A model generated the notes under the pieces. The model worked only from the letters and a program-made list of their open reading frames with translations, made no database searches and was not told the DNA's origin. Positions 24,526 to 33,179 of a stretch of 44,121 nucleotides of DNA are shown here, piece by piece (the first letter of the stretch is position 1; every line of letters starts with the position of its first letter). A program made the position numbers and the translations under genes. The stretch is from Gammaproteobacteria bacterium UBA6968 (GTDB lineage Bacteria; Pseudomonadota; Gammaproteobacteria; Pseudomonadales; Azotimanducaceae). The DNA lies in NCBI GenBank assembly GCA_002450255.1, contig DJYW01000146.1:5265-49385 (forward strand), read 5' to 3'.

Positions 24526-25338
24526 CTATTGATCAGGTGCTTCAAACGCAATTGCGCGAATAAAACTGGCTTCAAGCTTGGGCGTATTTAGCGGTAAGCC
24601 AAAATAAAACACGCGATCTTGCGTCAGTGCATCAATATTGACGAGGGGATGAGCTATCGGCACGTTGGCGCCCAACAGCATACGTCTGACTGGCGAATTT
24701 TCTGGCGCCGCGACCTTTAACGCGTACTGCCATTGCACGCCTGATGCTTGTAACCCGAGCATACGGATTTGCCGATCTTCAATAAGCCACTGCACGGTTT
24801 GTTCGGACAACCAGGGTTGCTCAAGACCTGTATAACGACTGGTCATCAAAACGATATCGCGCTGTTGAATATGCGCCAGATGCTCCGGCAATATTTCCTG
24901 ACCGCGCAAATCGCCTTTCTGACTTTTCATCTTAAAGCCTTCACCTAGGGGATAGCGCTCGGAATCATCGTTTGCCATCGGTTCAAGGTGGTCAAGATTC
25001 ACCACCGAGGCCGGACCAACAAATGTTTCTAGCGGCATTTCCCAAAGACCCTGCATGTCCGCGGGCATACCAGGCCAATGATCGATATGCCCCTTACCAC
25101 CCTGCACGTGAGCGCCGTGGTGGGAAGTCATGCGTTCCTGGTGCCAAACCGCGTCGTCTGGCGGCGCTGAGTATAAAGTGAACAGCGAGTTGTCTCCGGG
25201 GAAACGTCCTTCTTGCATCACCCATGGCCTGCCATAAGGGTCGTTCGTGCCCTCTTCGATGGTGCCATCAACGCGATGCACCCGCGCCTTGATCCGAGGA
25301 CTCAGATCAACAACTCGATAATCGTTAAATGAAATCAT
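24526..25338 (-). CDS. Cyclase family protein (kynurenine-formamidase fold), paralogue 1
   Basis: A 270-aa homologue of the next downstream gene, sharing the framework V(V)DLxxxxxxxxxRxDGxIExGTxDxYxxPW and the C-terminal LTQ(D/E)RVF(Y/F)xxLPLN. The metal motif reads H73-H-G-A-H77-V-Q79-G-G-K-G-H84, again with Gln for Asp. The downstream His of the family is Arg here (SPVRRM). It has an additional stretch of about 20 residues (near 125-145). No signal peptide is seen, so it is cytoplasmic. It lies 140 nt after the aldolase gene. The two paralogues might form a heteromer or handle two related lactones; both ideas are inference. Confidence 0.82.
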   Translation of the reverse strand: MISFNDYRVVDLSPRIKARVHRVDGTIEEGTNDPYGRPWVMQEGRFPGDNSLFTLYSAPPDDAVWHQERMTSHHGAHVQGGKGHIDHWPGMPADMQGLWEMPLETFVGPASVVNLDHLEPMANDDSERYPLGEGFKMKSQKGDLRGQEILPEHLAHIQQRDIVLMTSRYTGLEQPWLSEQTVQWLIEDRQIRMLGLQASGVQWQYALKVAAPENSPVRRMLLGANVPIAHPLVNIDALTQDRVFYFGLPLNTPKLEASFIRAIAFEAPDQ

Positions 25339-25478
25339 GGTAGAGCTCGCCTAAATATCCGCGACCAGAGTACGCATTCGAATTTACCCGGCAACTTCTG
25401 CCCGCGGGTATTCACCCAATAAACCTCAGCCTGAGTTTGCCGCCTGAACCACACCGTTTCAGAAAATGGCAAGTTGTC

Positions 25479-26135
25479 TTAGATAAACGATCCATAACTG
25501 ACTTTTTCAACGCGATCAAAAAACTCTCGCCATTCTGCTTTGGTCAGCAAGTACGGCTCGCCTAATTGGCAGGCGAGTAGATACTGGCGACACATGATTT
25601 CCAAGCGATGGGCGAGCGAGACAGCGCTGGGCAAGTCGCGGCCTCGGCAAATCATGCCATGTGCGCCTAATAAGCAAGCAGACCGCTTCTGCAGCGCCGC
25701 TGCGGCATCCTCCGCGAGCTGCTCGGTACCGAAAGTCGAGTACGGCACACAAGGGACATCGGAGCCGCCAAACGAGCCAACCAAATAATGGAAACCGGGC
25801 AGACCACGTCCCTGGCAAGCCAGCGCGACGCAATGGTCAGAGTGCGTATGCACCACAGCCTGGGCTTTAGTATTTTTATAAATGGCAGCGTGCATGCGCC
25901 ACTCACTGGACGGCTTGCGGTCGCCCTGCCACTCCCCATCCAGAGTAACCTCAACAACTTGCTCAGACGAAATATTAGAGCCGGTTGCCCCGGAGGGTGA
26001 AATCAGCATGTTATCGCCAAAGCGGCAGCTCACATTACCGGAAGACAATTCGTTTAGACCAATCGATTCCAGATGCTTATATTGCTCCGCCAGCTGTGCG
26101 CGTAGCTTCGCTTCATCGTATTGTTGCGCCATCAT
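25479..26135 (-). CDS. Class II aldolase/adducin family protein (OtnC-like)
   Basis: A 218-aa class II (Zn-dependent) aldolase of the fuculose-phosphate-aldolase family. Seen: SSGNVSCR (32-39) and SPSG (47-50) for phosphate binding, E in PSSEWRMHAAIY near 78 as catalytic acid, HTH in AVVHTHSDH near 96-98, and a third His in LGAHGMI near 157. Next to a DUF1537 kinase, such enzymes (OtnC) decarboxylate a 3-oxo-tetronate 4-phosphate to dihydroxyacetone phosphate. The gene begins 12 nt after the kinase stop. There are two adjacent ATGs (26135 and 26132); the GGGGG box suits the second one better. Assignment to OtnC rests on the neighbour as much as on sequence. Confidence 0.88.
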   Translation of the reverse strand: MMAQQYDEAKLRAQLAEQYKHLESIGLNELSSGNVSCRFGDNMLISPSGATGSNISSEQVVEVTLDGEWQGDRKPSSEWRMHAAIYKNTKAQAVVHTHSDHCVALACQGRGLPGFHYLVGSFGGSDVPCVPYSTFGTEQLAEDAAAALQKRSACLLGAHGMICRGRDLPSAVSLAHRLEIMCRQYLLACQLGEPYLLTKAEWREFFDRVEKVSYGSFI

Positions 26136-26147
26136 TTCCCCCTAAAT

Positions 26148-27428
26148 TTAGTTTTGTTCCGCCAGACGCATTCTTTCTAAGGCGCGGAAAAAGAAATCTT
26201 CTTTGCCAAGCGCCCCGGCTTTCAACACAAAAGAGACCGGTTCAGGTAAGACCTGGTGGCAATAGCCGCCGCCCAACTCATCAAAAGCAGAGACTTCGAC
26301 CTGGGCGATACCGAGAGAGTTAATCACTTGACCCGATGTCTCGCCACCAGCGACAACGAACTTTCTAAAACCCTTTGCAAATAAACCCTGTGCCACCCGA
26401 CCGATAATGTTATCGGCTAGGGACGCGGCGCCGTCTCTACCCAACACGTCCTGACTTTGCGCTACACCGGCGACGTCAGCAGATGTCGCTATCGCAACAG
26501 GCTGATCTGCCGGCTGCGCCTCCACCCAGTCCATTATTTGCGCAGCATACGCGTCCGCGTCGTCTACTTTGAGCAGATCCACGTGAAACACCGGGTGCTG
26601 TGCCGCAAAACATTCTATCTGGCGTAATGTAGGCCCGGCGCAGCTGCCGGCAATAACCGCTTCCCGTCCGGGTGACGGCGCCAACACTGTCTTTTGCGCA
26701 GCATCGCTGACAACCCCATTACGACGTCGCCACGCACGGGAGAGAAACACCGGCAACGCATCCGCGCCGGTGGTCAACGGCCAATCCAACGCAAACTCAC
26801 AAATGCGTTCGAGATCCATATCGTCTGCCGAATCCACTATAAAAAATCTGGGCGCGCCGTCTTTTGCCAATAGTTCATTGACCGCAGGAACACCACTAAC
26901 AAGTACATTGTGTGGTATCAAACCCACCTTTTCGGCGGTCTGCGGTTGAAGCACTTCCAGCAGGTTTGAATTCAACATGGGCGTGACCGGATCGTGTTTT
27001 TTAAAGGAGTCTCCTAACGGCGTAGCACCGATGAACATCCGGCCTTGGAATACAGTGACCGTATGACGAGGAAATGCCGGGCAAAACAACGTCCGCGATG
27101 CACCGGCGGCTTCCAGCATGGCCAGCGAGACGGGACCGATATTGCCACGATCAGTACAATCAAAGGTTGCGCAGTATTTGTAGTAAAAACGCTGGATGCC
27201 AAGCTGCTGCATACCGGCCACAACTTGCTTTGCTTCAGCTATAGCTAACTCGGGATCAATCAAGCGAATTTTGCGGGCCACCACCACTGCCTCTGCAGTG
27301 GTGGGATCGATATTCGCTAAGGCCTCAACGGAGCTCACCAATGGGCAACGAATGCCTTCGGCTTCCAGCAGGCTTGCTGCCATCATCCCGCCGGTTAAAT
27401 CGTCGGCAAGTATACCCAGTTCTAACAC
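26148..27428 (-). CDS. Four-carbon acid sugar kinase (DUF1537/OtnK family)
   Basis: A 426-aa kinase that phosphorylates 3-oxo-tetronates (from threonate or erythronate) with ATP, giving the substrate of the class II aldolase next to it. Seen: the N-terminal ILADDLTGGM (6-15), KYCATFDCTDRGNIGP near 88-103 for substrate binding, and the C-terminal ATP-binding GGETSG near 363. Its length is normal for the family. It starts with GTG at 27428, preceded by GAGGAAGAGG. It is the first gene of the unit kinase-aldolase-cyclase-cyclase. The dehydrogenase and the OtnI-type isomerase usual for this pathway are absent from the unit; nearby SDRs could supply the oxidation step. Confidence 0.9.
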   Translation of the reverse strand: MLELGILADDLTGGMMAASLLEAEGIRCPLVSSVEALANIDPTTAEAVVVARKIRLIDPELAIAEAKQVVAGMQQLGIQRFYYKYCATFDCTDRGNIGPVSLAMLEAAGASRTLFCPAFPRHTVTVFQGRMFIGATPLGDSFKKHDPVTPMLNSNLLEVLQPQTAEKVGLIPHNVLVSGVPAVNELLAKDGAPRFFIVDSADDMDLERICEFALDWPLTTGADALPVFLSRAWRRRNGVVSDAAQKTVLAPSPGREAVIAGSCAGPTLRQIECFAAQHPVFHVDLLKVDDADAYAAQIMDWVEAQPADQPVAIATSADVAGVAQSQDVLGRDGAASLADNIIGRVAQGLFAKGFRKFVVAGGETSGQVINSLGIAQVEVSAFDELGGGYCHQVLPEPVSFVLKAGALGKEDFFFRALERMRLAEQN

Positions 27429-27620
27429 GCCTCTTCCTCGTCACCCATGTTCATTTCCATCCTAAGCCATTCTCCGATGCCAGGCCTCGCACCAACTGCC
27501 AAAAGTCACCCATATTTGCACTGGGTGATCCACTTTCTGCTGAGAACATTCGCATCAAAGCTTGCTGCCCAATCAGCCGAAAATGCTGCAGAGTCAGCGC
27601 CGTAGAACGACTCGAGCCGT

Positions 27621-27652
27621 TATAAATTGGGGGAAAATACGTCGTAGGACGT
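27621..27652 (+). promoter_or_regulatory. GGGGGA-type element (copy 3) with adjacent palindrome
   Basis: AAATTGGGGGAAAATACG (27624-27641) lies about 50 nt upstream of the PhyH start at 27685, in the same orientation relative to the gene as copies 1, 2 and 4. It runs into the palindrome ACGTC-GTAG-GACGT (27639-27652). The pair may be a composite promoter/operator for the divergent kinase and PhyH units. Function unproven. Confidence 0.35.
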
Positions 27653-27684
27653 GTGTAAAATCCGAGGCGCGCGTATAGAGTCTC

Positions 27685-28338
27685 ATGCAAAGCATTTGCG
27701 AAGACGCAACAGGAAACGAGCGAGACGCCCTAATGTTGGAAGCAGAAATTCAATCTCTAAAAGAGTCTTTCCAAAAAGATGGCTACGCGATTGCCCGTGC
27801 TTTTTTCGCGCCCGAAGTGGTCGAAGAAATTTGTTGGCGAGCAGAAAAAGTCCTGAGTAACCAAACCAATTTCTCAGAGACGTACACCAACGTTACCAAG
27901 GGGCTTGAAAAAGCCGATGTTTTTTTCGATGACTTACTCAAATGTGGCCCGCAAGTTGGGCTGTTGCAAAAACTGCTCGGCGTACCGCCGATACCTACAA
28001 CCGCTAGCTTTTTTACGAAAAACAAAAACCATGAAGAGGTTTATCCACACATTGACGCGATTTTCGGCGGCGTGATTTGGGTTGCCATCGACGACACCAA
28101 TCGCGACAACGGCTGCATTCACTTCCTCAAGGGCTCGCATCAACGAGAAGCAGAGTTCGCCTACCTTCGCCCCAACCAACCAAACGATTTATCCGACCAT
28201 CCCGATCTGGTCGAAGCAGCCATGAGTTCTGGCGATATGCTGTTGTTCCAGTCTAGAACGGTGCATTGGTCAGGGACAAATCACAATGGATCAAAACGCC
28301 GCGGATTTAACTGTTTTTACACTGGCAAACCAAACTAG
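27685..28338 (+). CDS. Phytanoyl-CoA dioxygenase (PhyH) family protein, short form
   Basis: A 217-aa Fe(II)/2-oxoglutarate oxygenase. The facial triad is intact: H122-I-D124 (YPHIDAIF) and H194 (RTVHWSGTN), with R205 eleven residues later as 2-oxoglutarate anchor. The segment DDTNRDNGCIHFLKGSHQRE (136-155) is the family hallmark. It is shorter than the other two PhyH proteins, with loops between the strands reduced. The start is uncertain: the ATG at 27685 has a poor ribosome binding site, and one at 27733 would remove 16 non-conserved residues. It reads divergently from the sugar-acid kinase unit and 117 nt before an SDR. Substrate unknown; a hydroxylase of a small polar metabolite is plausible. 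Confidence 0.86.
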   Translation: MQSICEDATGNERDALMLEAEIQSLKESFQKDGYAIARAFFAPEVVEEICWRAEKVLSNQTNFSETYTNVTKGLEKADVFFDDLLKCGPQVGLLQKLLGVPPIPTTASFFTKNKNHEEVYPHIDAIFGGVIWVAIDDTNRDNGCIHFLKGSHQREAEFAYLRPNQPNDLSDHPDLVEAAMSSGDMLLFQSRTVHWSGTNHNGSKRRGFNCFYTGKPN

Positions 28339-28455
28339 GCCACCCGGTAAGTCACCGGCGAGGCAGTCGGCTACATAGCTTACTTACTCAGTAATGAATC
28401 CACGCTCTTAGCCAACATTTATCATCCTGCTGATCAAACGCTCAGCGTCATCAAT

Positions 28456-29370
28456 ATGAACCAATTCACAAAACAAACCACGGCAGAGGATGTAACAGAA
28501 AACCTGGATTTATCGGGACAGACTATGCTTGTCACAGGTGCCACCGCAGGCATTGGACGCGAGACCATGCGTGTGCTCGCTCTCCGCGGCGCACACGTCT
28601 TAGCGACGGGACGAACGAAGGCAAAAGTCACCGCAGCCAGCAGCGATATGCCGGGGACCATTACACCGGTCGCATTGGAACTGACGGATCTGAATTCAGT
28701 TGATCACTGCACCAGAACCATTCTCGAAGCCGGACTCATACCAGACGCCGTTATTTGCAACGCGGGGATTTATCCCTTTGGCAAGCTCGAGTTAGTCAGC
28801 GGGGTTGAGCAGGTATTCTTCGCTAATTTTCTCGGGCACTTTGTGTTGATCAACAATCTGTTGCCGGCGATGCAGCAGCGCGGAACCGGCAAACTTGTTC
28901 ACGTCAGCAGTGATTCAGCCTATAAACAGGTGCCTGCATGCGGCATCGATTTTGACAATCTGTGCGGCGAGGGCGCGTTTCATGCGGGCGAAGCGTACGG
29001 CAGATCGAAACTGGCGAACGCGCTGTTTTCCTTGGCACTGGCCGAGCGTCTTAAGGGTACAAACCTGACATCAAACGCACTGCACCCTGGCAGCATCATG
29101 ACAAACATCAGTCATTCAGCGCCGTTGTGGATTAAGGCCAGTTTATTACTCGGGCGGTTTTTTGTCCGCTCGGTTGCCGAAGGTGCAGCGACTCAGGTCT
29201 ATGTGGCGACACACCCTGATGTGGAACAAGTGTCCGGTCGTTTCTTCGACACCTGCATGCCTGCCGATCAAGTGGAACAGCAGCTATTTGCCCAGAAGGC
29301 ATTGGCGCAGGAGCTATGGGACGTTGCCGAGGCCATGACAGAGCGCGTGCGCAAGGTCGCGATTGCCTAA
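28456..29370 (+). CDS. SDR family oxidoreductase (retinol-dehydrogenase/WWOX-like)
   Basis: A 304-aa short-chain dehydrogenase. Seen: TGATAGIGRE near 32-41 for cofactor binding, with ATGRTKAK after the second strand (basic, suggesting NADP), ICNAGIYPF near 98, Ser in HVSSDSAY near 150 and YGRSK near 177. The N-terminal 25 residues are an extra polar segment, and the longer C-terminus (FFVRSVAEGAATQVYVATHP) is typical of the retinol-dehydrogenase-like subgroup, which acts on lipophilic alcohols and ketones. No clear ribosome binding site is seen. It sits between PhyH and sulfatase on the + strand. Its role in a shared pathway is an inference. Confidence 0.86.
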   Translation: MNQFTKQTTAEDVTENLDLSGQTMLVTGATAGIGRETMRVLALRGAHVLATGRTKAKVTAASSDMPGTITPVALELTDLNSVDHCTRTILEAGLIPDAVICNAGIYPFGKLELVSGVEQVFFANFLGHFVLINNLLPAMQQRGTGKLVHVSSDSAYKQVPACGIDFDNLCGEGAFHAGEAYGRSKLANALFSLALAERLKGTNLTSNALHPGSIMTNISHSAPLWIKASLLLGRFFVRSVAEGAATQVYVATHPDVEQVSGRFFDTCMPADQVEQQLFAQKALAQELWDVAEAMTERVRKVAIA

Positions 29371-29607
29371 CCCGGTGCACAGCTCGTGGCAGCGCAGAGC
29401 TTATCCCAGCGGTTACCGTTTTAGTCTAATAACATTGCGGACTGCTTGTCCCGGGGTGCTTGAGGCGTGGCTAATTTTAAGCAGCAACGCACAACTCGGG
29501 CGCTAACTTCTACGATTTTGGGGTAATTTGTCGCCGCACCTCAGATGCATTTTTGCTCGTGGTAAATGCCCTGTGGGATAGTAATCAGTCACATTACCGA
29601 GCCTTTC

Positions 29608-31017
29608 ATGTCAAAACCAAACATCGTTTTTATCTTTAGCGATCAACAGCGGGCAGACACCATGGGTTACGCCGGCGACCCTGTCGCCATTACGCCCCAC
29701 CTAGATCAGCTTGCCGCCCAGGGCACCGTGTTCAGGCATTGCTGCACCAGCTCCCCGGTGTGCATGCCAGCTCGCGCCAGCATGATGACTGGCCACCCGG
29801 TTCACCAGCACGGTGTATGGGCTTTCGCTAATCCGGAGCTTCGGCACGGGCAAAGCCATGTCCGCAATATACGCGACGCGGGTTATCGCACTGGTGTGGT
29901 GGGTAAGACGCATCTGTGGCGGCACGGCGAAGGACATGCCAGTGCACATATTGAGGAAATGCGCGACTGGGGATTTGTTGATGCCAGAGAAACCACTGGC
30001 CCGTCTGAGTCACTGGTAACAGACTCGCTGTATACCGACCACTTAAGAGATAAGGGTTTACTAGAAAAACACCGCCAGTATTTCGACATGTATTTACGTG
30101 GAGAGCGGCCATTCCCGTGGGAGCTACCACCGACAAAACTGCCCACTGAGGACCACCTGGACGTATTTATTGGCGGCCTTGCGGAACAATGGATCGAGGA
30201 TTGTCAGGCGGACGAACCATTCTACTTACAAGTGAACTTTGGCGGCCCGCACGACCCCTGGGATGCCCCGCCTGAATATCGTGCACGATATAACCCCGAT
30301 GAAATGCCGCTGTCCCTTCGCGAAGCAGGCACCGGGCCAAAGTCACCCCACGTGGAATTACTGCTGAAATATGCGCCAAACAAGCTAGACCAAATGGGCA
30401 CCGCCCAAAATCAACTTATGAAAGCCAACTATTATAGTAAGGTGACGCTGATCGATGATTGCATTGGCGGTATTGTACGTAAGCTAGAAGAGCGCAATTT
30501 GCTGAATAATACTTGGATCGTATTTTCGTCGGACCACGGTGAAATGCTTGGCGACCATGGCTTGCTTGCCAAAAAAGTGTTTTACGATGCTGCCGTTAAC
30601 GTGCCGTGCCTGTTTCGAGCGCCGCACGGACAGGGCCAAGGCATTACCCCAGCGTTAACCTGCCATTTAGATATTGTTGCAACGCTTATTGATATCTCCG
30701 GCGCGGCACCTCTCGAAGACACTGACGGTCAATCGGTAATGCCCATCTTAACCGGCGAATCAAATAGGTCTCCTCGCACTGCGGTACTAAGCGAGCTTGG
30801 CCTGCCACCGTCAGCCTTTGCTATGCTTCGCACAGCAGATCACAAGCTTTCGGTGGACGCCAAGACTCGTCAACCCATAGAGTTCTATCATCTCAGCGAA
30901 GATCCTAACGAATTGCATAACTTGATTAACGAGCCAGGCTACCGCGCAGCACAGGAACAGCTGGTCAGCGAAGTACTAGAGCCAATGCTGAGCGGCTTAG
31001 ATACCAGCGACTGGTAA
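29608..31017 (+). CDS. Sulfatase (type I, formylglycine-dependent), cytoplasmic form
   Basis: A 469-aa alkaline-phosphatase-superfamily sulfatase. The activation motif C52-M-P-A-R56 is the Cys-type formylglycine site, so it needs a formylglycine-generating enzyme or anaerobic maturase encoded elsewhere. Metal and active-site residues are visible: D12 (FSDQQR), KTH in VGKTHLWRHG near 108, and SDHGEMLGDHG near 308-318. The C-terminal beta-sheet subdomain ends with EFYHLSEDPNELHNL, typical of the family. I start at the ATG at 29608, because the preceding 14 codons of open frame are not sulfatase-like. No signal peptide is present, so it acts on imported sulfate esters such as sulfated sugars or choline-type sulfates. 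Substrate unresolved. Confidence 0.92.
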   Translation: MSKPNIVFIFSDQQRADTMGYAGDPVAITPHLDQLAAQGTVFRHCCTSSPVCMPARASMMTGHPVHQHGVWAFANPELRHGQSHVRNIRDAGYRTGVVGKTHLWRHGEGHASAHIEEMRDWGFVDARETTGPSESLVTDSLYTDHLRDKGLLEKHRQYFDMYLRGERPFPWELPPTKLPTEDHLDVFIGGLAEQWIEDCQADEPFYLQVNFGGPHDPWDAPPEYRARYNPDEMPLSLREAGTGPKSPHVELLLKYAPNKLDQMGTAQNQLMKANYYSKVTLIDDCIGGIVRKLEERNLLNNTWIVFSSDHGEMLGDHGLLAKKVFYDAAVNVPCLFRAPHGQGQGITPALTCHLDIVATLIDISGAAPLEDTDGQSVMPILTGESNRSPRTAVLSELGLPPSAFAMLRTADHKLSVDAKTRQPIEFYHLSEDPNELHNLINEPGYRAAQEQLVSEVLEPMLSGLDTSDW

Positions 31018-31127
31018 GCGAGCAGGCTAGTGACGCAAAAAGCAATCACTCGTTAGATAGTAGAACAAGACTCAAAACCAGGATCAGCAAAGCTTTTATA
31101 AAGCGCCACCAACAAGGTGAACAAACT

Positions 31128-31904
31128 ATGTCGAATTTCTCACTAGACGGTAAGACCGTAATCGTAACCGGCGGGGCCGGCGGTCTCGGCAGATCCATGT
31201 GCGCCAATTTTGCACAAGCGGGTGCTAACGTAGTAGTAGCGAGCCGCAGCGAAGAAAAAATTGCGGCAGAAGCAGCCAAGATAAGAGAAGAAGGCCACAG
31301 CGCGCTGGCAATTACCGTCGACGTTACCGACGAAACACAAGTCCATTCACTGATCGAGCAAACAGTCTCCGCTTTCGGCGCGGTGGATGTGATTGTAAAT
31401 AATGCGGGCCGTTGGGGACGCAGCTATGAAGCAGAGGATACGCCACTAGGAGAATGGCGAACTGTTGTTGATCAGAATCTAACCGGGGTCTTTTTACCGT
31501 GCATGGCCGCTGGTAAACAGATGATCAAACAGCAATCGGGAAAGATCATTAATATTGCCTCCACCGCTGGCAGCAAGGGCAATCCTTACCAGCTGCATTA
31601 CTCTGCAGCGAAAGCGGGCGTTGTCAGCCTGACCAACAACCTGGCTTTTATGTGGGCCAAACACAATATCAACGTCAACTGCGTTCTCCCAGGACTAATC
31701 GCTACCGATGAACTCAAGGGCTACGGCATCATTCCTGCGGATACCGACGCAGAGGGCAACCCAATTCCTCGATTGGAGCTCACACCCAGCCCAGACAACG
31801 TGGCTGATCTCACCTTGTTCCTGGCTTCACCCGCCTCAGATGCCTTGACTGGAGAACTTTATCCGATTCGTGCCTGGATGAAGTCAGAGCGATTTTGGCA
31901 ATGA
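31128..31904 (+). CDS. SDR family oxidoreductase lacking the VDGG ending (paralogue 1)
   Basis: A 258-aa classical SDR. Seen: TGGAGGLGRS (15-24), VVASRSEEK suggesting NADP, VNNAGRWGR near 88, Ser in IASTAGSKG near 143, and YSAAK near 156. The C-terminus lacks the usual VDGG and instead reads LASPASDALTGELYPIRAW. The same unusual ending occurs in the SDR at 41142, and the two are clearly paralogous (NINVNC, NVADLTLFLASP). AAGGTG precedes the ATG. It follows the sulfatase by 110 nt. It probably oxidises or reduces a sugar or steroid-like hydroxyl; substrate unknown. Confidence 0.88.
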   Translation: MSNFSLDGKTVIVTGGAGGLGRSMCANFAQAGANVVVASRSEEKIAAEAAKIREEGHSALAITVDVTDETQVHSLIEQTVSAFGAVDVIVNNAGRWGRSYEAEDTPLGEWRTVVDQNLTGVFLPCMAAGKQMIKQQSGKIINIASTAGSKGNPYQLHYSAAKAGVVSLTNNLAFMWAKHNINVNCVLPGLIATDELKGYGIIPADTDAEGNPIPRLELTPSPDNVADLTLFLASPASDALTGELYPIRAWMKSERFWQ

Positions 31905-32299
31905 GACAAGTGCCACCTGCTCGACTAACAAAACTCGAGTATTGATTTTGAAGTCGATACGTGACGGGCCGAAGGCGCCGCAATCGAACATGATCCGTTA
32001 GGAGGAATGACATCTGCTAGAAAAACCAACGTTGCGGAACCCCTGCCTTACTGAGGGAAGAACCGGCGGCGCGGACCGATAATATTACTGATACCCGTTT
32101 ACACACCCAACCGCGCCCCGCTGACGGGCTGCACAACACCCGCAGAATCTAACGATAAATTTCTGCTAACAGGACGACCTCAACAAGCAGCAAAGATCAA
32201 ACCTTCGATACCCGCTATCTGACACCCAGCCGCCGCAGGAGGCGCTCTGACTAGGATTGCCTAGGTGACTAAGCAAATCGAGTTCGCGGGACAACGCGT
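31905..32299. other. 395-nt region between convergent SDR genes
   Basis: No gene is supportable here. A very strong Shine-Dalgarno-like AGGAGGA (32000-32006) abuts an ATG with only about one base of spacing, giving a 15-codon frame (32007-32054) that I reject as a gene. A small hairpin CTAGG-ATTG-CCTAG (32251-32264) near the end may act in transcription termination of the convergent units. The rest may be the remnant of a lost gene. Confidence 0.45.
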
Positions 32300-33091
32300 T
32301 TAACGACGCAGGCGATGGCCGCCATCCACATTCAACACTTCCCCGGTGAAATAGGCACCTGCTCGACTGCATAACATAATCGCAACACCCGCTATATCCT
32401 GCATATCGCCATAGCGATGAGCTGGAATGCGTTGTAACTCGGCTTGGTAAGATTCTGCCTCAGGGTCTTGCCACGCGCCTCGGGTCATTTCCGAGTAAAA
32501 GCGTCCAGGCGCAATAGCGTTGACTCTGACATGGTCATCCGCAAGGGACAGCGCGATCTGTGGGGTGAGGTGTTCAACCGCTTTTTTACTGGTCGAATAA
32601 GCCATGACGTGCCCATAAATTTCGCTGGCAGCCACTGAGCTGATAAAAATAACACTGGAAGGCGCATCAACTGTTGCTCTCTCTTTCAGCAAATCGAGCA
32701 GAGCCTGAGTTAAAAACAGCGGCGAGCGAAGGTTGATGTCCATGGTGCGATCCCAATCGTGGGCGCTCATTTGCGCAAAAGGTCCGCCGGTCCCCAGGCC
32801 TGCGTTATTGACCAAAACATCAATGTACTGCTCTCTCTCGCGAAGCGCGGCGGACAGCGCAGCCACGCCTTCGAGCGTCGCAAGATCGCCTACCACCGGG
32901 ACACATTCGCCGCCGGCAATCGCTGACAACTGCGCCGCTTTCGCTTCCAACTTTTCAGCAGATCGAGCGGTGATATAAACCCGGGCGGCACCTGCTTCCA
33001 AAAAACCCTGAGCCATATAGCTGCCCAGGCCTGTGGAGCCTCCGGTAATGACACACACTTTACCGCTCATGGAAAACAAGGACTCAATCAT
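32300..33091 (-). CDS. SDR family oxidoreductase (classical, VDGG ending)
   Basis: A 263-aa classical SDR, complete with TGGSTGLGSY near 14-23, ITARSAEK, VNNAGLGTGG near 92, Ser in FISSVAASE near 146, YSTSK near 159 and an ending GEVLNVDGGHRLRR. The open frame extends upstream to 33232, but that stretch would overlap the end of the preceding gene. I start at the ATG at 33091, which has AGGAG 10 nt upstream. It follows the ADP-ribosylglycohydrolase-like gene by 88 nt on the same strand, so the two are probably cotranscribed. Sequence resembles gluconate 5-dehydrogenase and 3-oxoacyl-ACP reductase type SDRs; the substrate is not determined. Confidence 0.9.
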   Translation of the reverse strand: MIESLFSMSGKVCVITGGSTGLGSYMAQGFLEAGAARVYITARSAEKLEAKAAQLSAIAGGECVPVVGDLATLEGVAALSAALREREQYIDVLVNNAGLGTGGPFAQMSAHDWDRTMDINLRSPLFLTQALLDLLKERATVDAPSSVIFISSVAASEIYGHVMAYSTSKKAVEHLTPQIALSLADDHVRVNAIAPGRFYSEMTRGAWQDPEAESYQAELQRIPAHRYGDMQDIAGVAIMLCSRAGAYFTGEVLNVDGGHRLRR

Positions 33092-33179
33092 CACGATGCC
33101 GCTCCTTATGCTTTTCGCAGTGCCCTTAGTACCCTCTTGCTCTACCTTTATCGATAAGCGGGATAGACTTTGGCAATCG

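Noticed and set aside
32000..32054. AGGAGGA followed by ATG and a 15-codon frame
   Set aside because: Spacing of about one base between Shine-Dalgarno and ATG is too short for initiation, and the frame stops after 15 codons with no recognisable peptide.
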